This document shows positions 1 through 64,000 of a stretch of 64,000 nucleotides of DNA, one piece after another. The first letter of the stretch is position 1. The number at the start of each line of letters is the position of its first letter. The notes beneath the pieces were generated by a model, which did no database searches, was not told the origin of the DNA, and saw only the letters and a list, made by a program, of their open reading frames with translations. A program made the position numbers and the translations under genes. The stretch is from Pisaster brevispinus (lineage: Eukaryota > Echinodermata > Asteroidea > Forcipulatida > Asteriidae), in assembly GCA_023634235.1 (NCBI GenBank), contig JAMKCF010000022.1, forward strand, positions 4,890,541 to 4,954,540. The letters run 5' to 3'.

Positions 1-1569
1 TGGAATCTTTGATGCCGCATATTATACGATCTCTTAAGAGTGAATCACGAAGTGCATCAAATTGCAACTTTCAGCGAGCAGTCTTAGCTTAGTTACACAT
101 GTACATGTAGATACTTCTCTATCAACTCTCCACTCTCTTGATTTCTAGTGAAAAATCTGTATCTTTCTACTGTTTCGCTTTTTTCGGATCACAGTGTGTA
201 TCAAAAGCCTTCAGGACTTCAGTTAACTTGGATTCATTTGTTAACCCAAGAGTCTTGTACACCTCTCGTCCTGTAGTACCAACAAGGTATTAAAACATCT
301 TCACCTTGACTGGCTCGTCTTTCTTGGACATTGCCAATTCAATGTACATGTGTACAGTGTAAGCTCTTCTTTCCACCTTGTCCATGTGCATGGTAGGTCT
401 CTGACCTCCATGTCAAGAGTGGCTGGTGGTCTTATTCTGTCCATGGTTCAATACTATGAATTGCAGGCAGATAATTGTATTCAAGCTCAGAAATCTACCC
501 AGGTACTTCTCCCAAGACTTATACTAATCAGCTAAATCATGGAAGGGGTCAGACCCATTCCCCAGGATCAATAACTTAACTCAAACACAAAAATATCTGA
601 TACTGCAGGAATTTGATTTTCTAAATTCAATTGTTCCTGTCTTTCTTGACGGATCTCTCTTGGACAGTTCCTTTATCCAATTGATAATTTGTAGCACAAT
701 TTCTACAATATTATATCCGTAGTCTATTCCAACTTAGCACAATTTCTAAGTGAGTTCTATACACGTTTAGATGATCAAGTGCTTCTTCACATGTTTATGT
801 AGAGCACTCAATTTTCACAGTACAGACTCGATTGAAACTCTTGCCTTTTGCTGACCTTTGTCTGGAAAATTTTCTTGTACATGTTATGTGTTGACCAAAC
901 ACGAAAGCACTTCTGACACCATGTAATAGTATTTGTATCCCTCTATTAAATACTATAAATAACTCATTCGGAGACGTTCTGGGCTTAATCATATCGTGTT
1001 GTCATAACTCATCAAACATGTGAATGCAATGTGATGTTACTTCTTGGAACCCATGCAGCTAAAGTAGCTGTCATAAGAGGGCGCTATACAGGTTGACCGT
1101 AACACTTCATGCACTTGTTACACTGGTCACTCATTAGTTTACACAGCAAACATTTTCATAAACATTCTTACACAATTTTTACTGGCACATAAGTGCCATG
1201 GCATGTCAGATCTAGATCATTAGATAAAATGGTGAATTAAAAACTGTGTTCGCAGCACATAGGCTAAGTTACAACAAGTTTACATTAAAACATTTAAAAA
1301 TTAACATTAGAAGGGGAGGAATGAAGACATTAAACATTGAAATAAAGAAGTAAATTAGAATCAAGAGAATGTAAAGAAAGTTAAATAAAAACCCAAGTAG
1401 CAATTAGGCTTAAATAAGTAATTTATTGTGTGTATACAAACATTAGAAATGGAGAAACATGGCTGATTTAAAAACTTTTTTTCATAGCTATTACAGCTTT
1501 AAAGATGGGTTTTGTTTCATAAATTGGCCATTATACATACATGTAAATGGACTATATAATGAGGTTTCA
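1..1569. other. intronic or upstream AT-rich DNA, nothing recognised
   Basis: No open frame with recognisable similarity and no exon of the glucosidase were seen here; short ORFs lack motifs. The missing N-terminal glucosidase exons were not found here. Confidence 0.5.
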
Positions 1570-2480
1570 ACCATGTGTCAACATGAGTTTCTCAAGTTCT
1601 TGTGATGATTTTGTACGCTGCGGAACTTGGCAGAAATGTTCAAAAGAAAGCAGTGACTTGAAGAAGCTTAGGCACAGCTGCTCCCTTCGTACCTCAAGGG
1701 TATCAAGGTTAAGGAGTGTGAGGTAGTGTAATCTCTGCCCATGATACTTTTAATGTAATGCTCTCTTTTGGATGTTTTTTTTACGGCTGTATTTTGAGTT
1801 GCGGTTATTCCTGGATGCCAAACAGGTGCAGCATATTCAGTTACTTGTCTCACAAAGCCAGTAAAATAGTGATCTCAGTGTTTTGATCACTTAGAACCTC
1901 CCATTAGCCTATTTCATTATTTCTGCAACTTTGGTCCCCCCCATTTCAAGTCACTCAGCATTAATGTGGAGTCCTAATAAGATTTTTGCTACAGTCACAG
2001 TGTTTAAGGGAATATCACAAATGGTGAGAGGCAGATAAAGAATTGGCTGCCAATTCAGAAATGACACATTTTATGCATTGTTGAGCCCACTCCTCGAATT
2101 TGTCGAGCTGAGTTTGAATGTTGCAGGGTGCTTTACAAACATTGGCAACATGATTGGTCTCAACTAGAGTGAGATCATCAACGTACTTACATGACTTAAA
2201 TGTAAGTGGAGTGTTTGTTACAGCATGATTGATAAGTGCTAAGATCCAAACGGTCTGGTACGCATGCCTTGAGGTACTCCCCCATTAAGTGTTTTCCACT
2301 CACTAAGCTCCCCATAATACCGAACACATTGTGCTCAACCACCCAAAAAGCTGGCTACCAGGTGATGCGCCACACTGCTTACAAGTCTCGTTTTAGAGAT
2401 AGGAACCACTTCTGCTCTTTTCCATTGACATTGTACGATTCCTTCATGACAGTCATCAAATACTACATTATTTGTGAGGC
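1570..2480 (-). mobile_element. LINE remnant (CR1/Rex-like reverse transcriptase)
   Basis: On the minus strand GVPQG is followed by a segment with TNTPLTFKSCKYVDDLTLVE, the RT active-site YVDD, then QLDKFEEWAQQ. Further down is a C-terminal stretch with EYAAPVWHPG and KREHYIKSIMG typical of LINE RT tails. Stops and frameshifts throughout; 5' end missing. Confidence 0.75.
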
Positions 2481-2681
2481 CATTGTTTAACCAAGCATTA
2501 TTTGAATCGCAAGGAAAGTGCTTGTTTGAGAATCGTGAATAATTAAAGTACCCTTCTAGCTTCTGTTCACCTGTTCACTGTGCATACATACTATACACAC
2601 ATGTAGGCCTAGAGGTTACAGTCCATCTTGGCTTGCTTGTAGTATACATACTTAACTAACATAAAAACTGGTTCATTTCAG

Positions 2682-64000
<61,319 letters not shown>

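Overview
The window is eukaryotic and looks like invertebrate deuterostome DNA, most likely an echinoderm, less likely a hemichordate or lancelet. Reasons: small exons with GT/AG borders in long AT-rich introns, a very varied transposon load (Ty3/Gypsy, DIRS, Penelope, several LINEs, tRNA-derived SINEs, foldback MITEs), many ACATGTA-type words, and a RAG1-like gene. The species cannot be fixed from this sequence alone.

Only one host gene is visible: a plus-strand GH31 alpha-glucosidase of the lysosomal acid alpha-glucosidase (GAA) / maltase-glucoamylase type. Thirteen exons run from 2682 to beyond the right edge; the signal peptide, trefoil region and first exons lie left of the window and the C-terminal exons lie right of it. 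All junction phases fit. Two adjacent homologous exons of exactly 132 nt (27793-27924 and 27998-28129), separated by a 73-nt intron, look like mutually exclusive alternatives for an active-site segment.

The introns are filled with repeats. 1-17.8 kb: a LINE remnant, a 41-bp tandem array next to a DIRS fragment, a TIR element enclosing a Helentron-like element, a decayed Ty3/Gypsy pol with a 76-bp tandem repeat in its reverse transcriptase, a hairpin element and a 933-bp TIR element. 17.8-37 kb: Helentron-like repeats head to tail, a Penelope element, a 75-bp x 8 array, SINEs and a non-LTR retrotransposon tail. 37-49 kb: a GC-rich DIRS element and three LINE remnants.

The most interesting part is the 13.6-kb intron between the glucosidase exons at 50191-50342 and 63938-64000. 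It contains, in antisense, a decayed multi-exon RAG1-like gene (51074-62982) covering the RAG1 N-terminal zinc regions, the RING finger and part of the core. Inside it sit a 159-bp foldback MITE (62618-62776), which splits a zinc-motif codon, and an 8.3-kb ISL2EU-type DNA transposon (51662-59940), which splits a coding exon. That transposon has terminal inverted repeats, a 2-bp target duplication, a THAP-DDE transposase and a convergent SWIM/YqaJ/PHD gene, and itself carries a SINE fragment and a 75-bp tandem array. Removing the two insertions restores reading frame and splice phase of the RAG1-like gene at both places, which gives the relative order of events. The RAG1-like copy is dead: it has stops and frameshifts, a Lys at the position matching the second catalytic Asp, and no visible C-terminal part with the catalytic Glu. 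No RAG2-like partner was seen.
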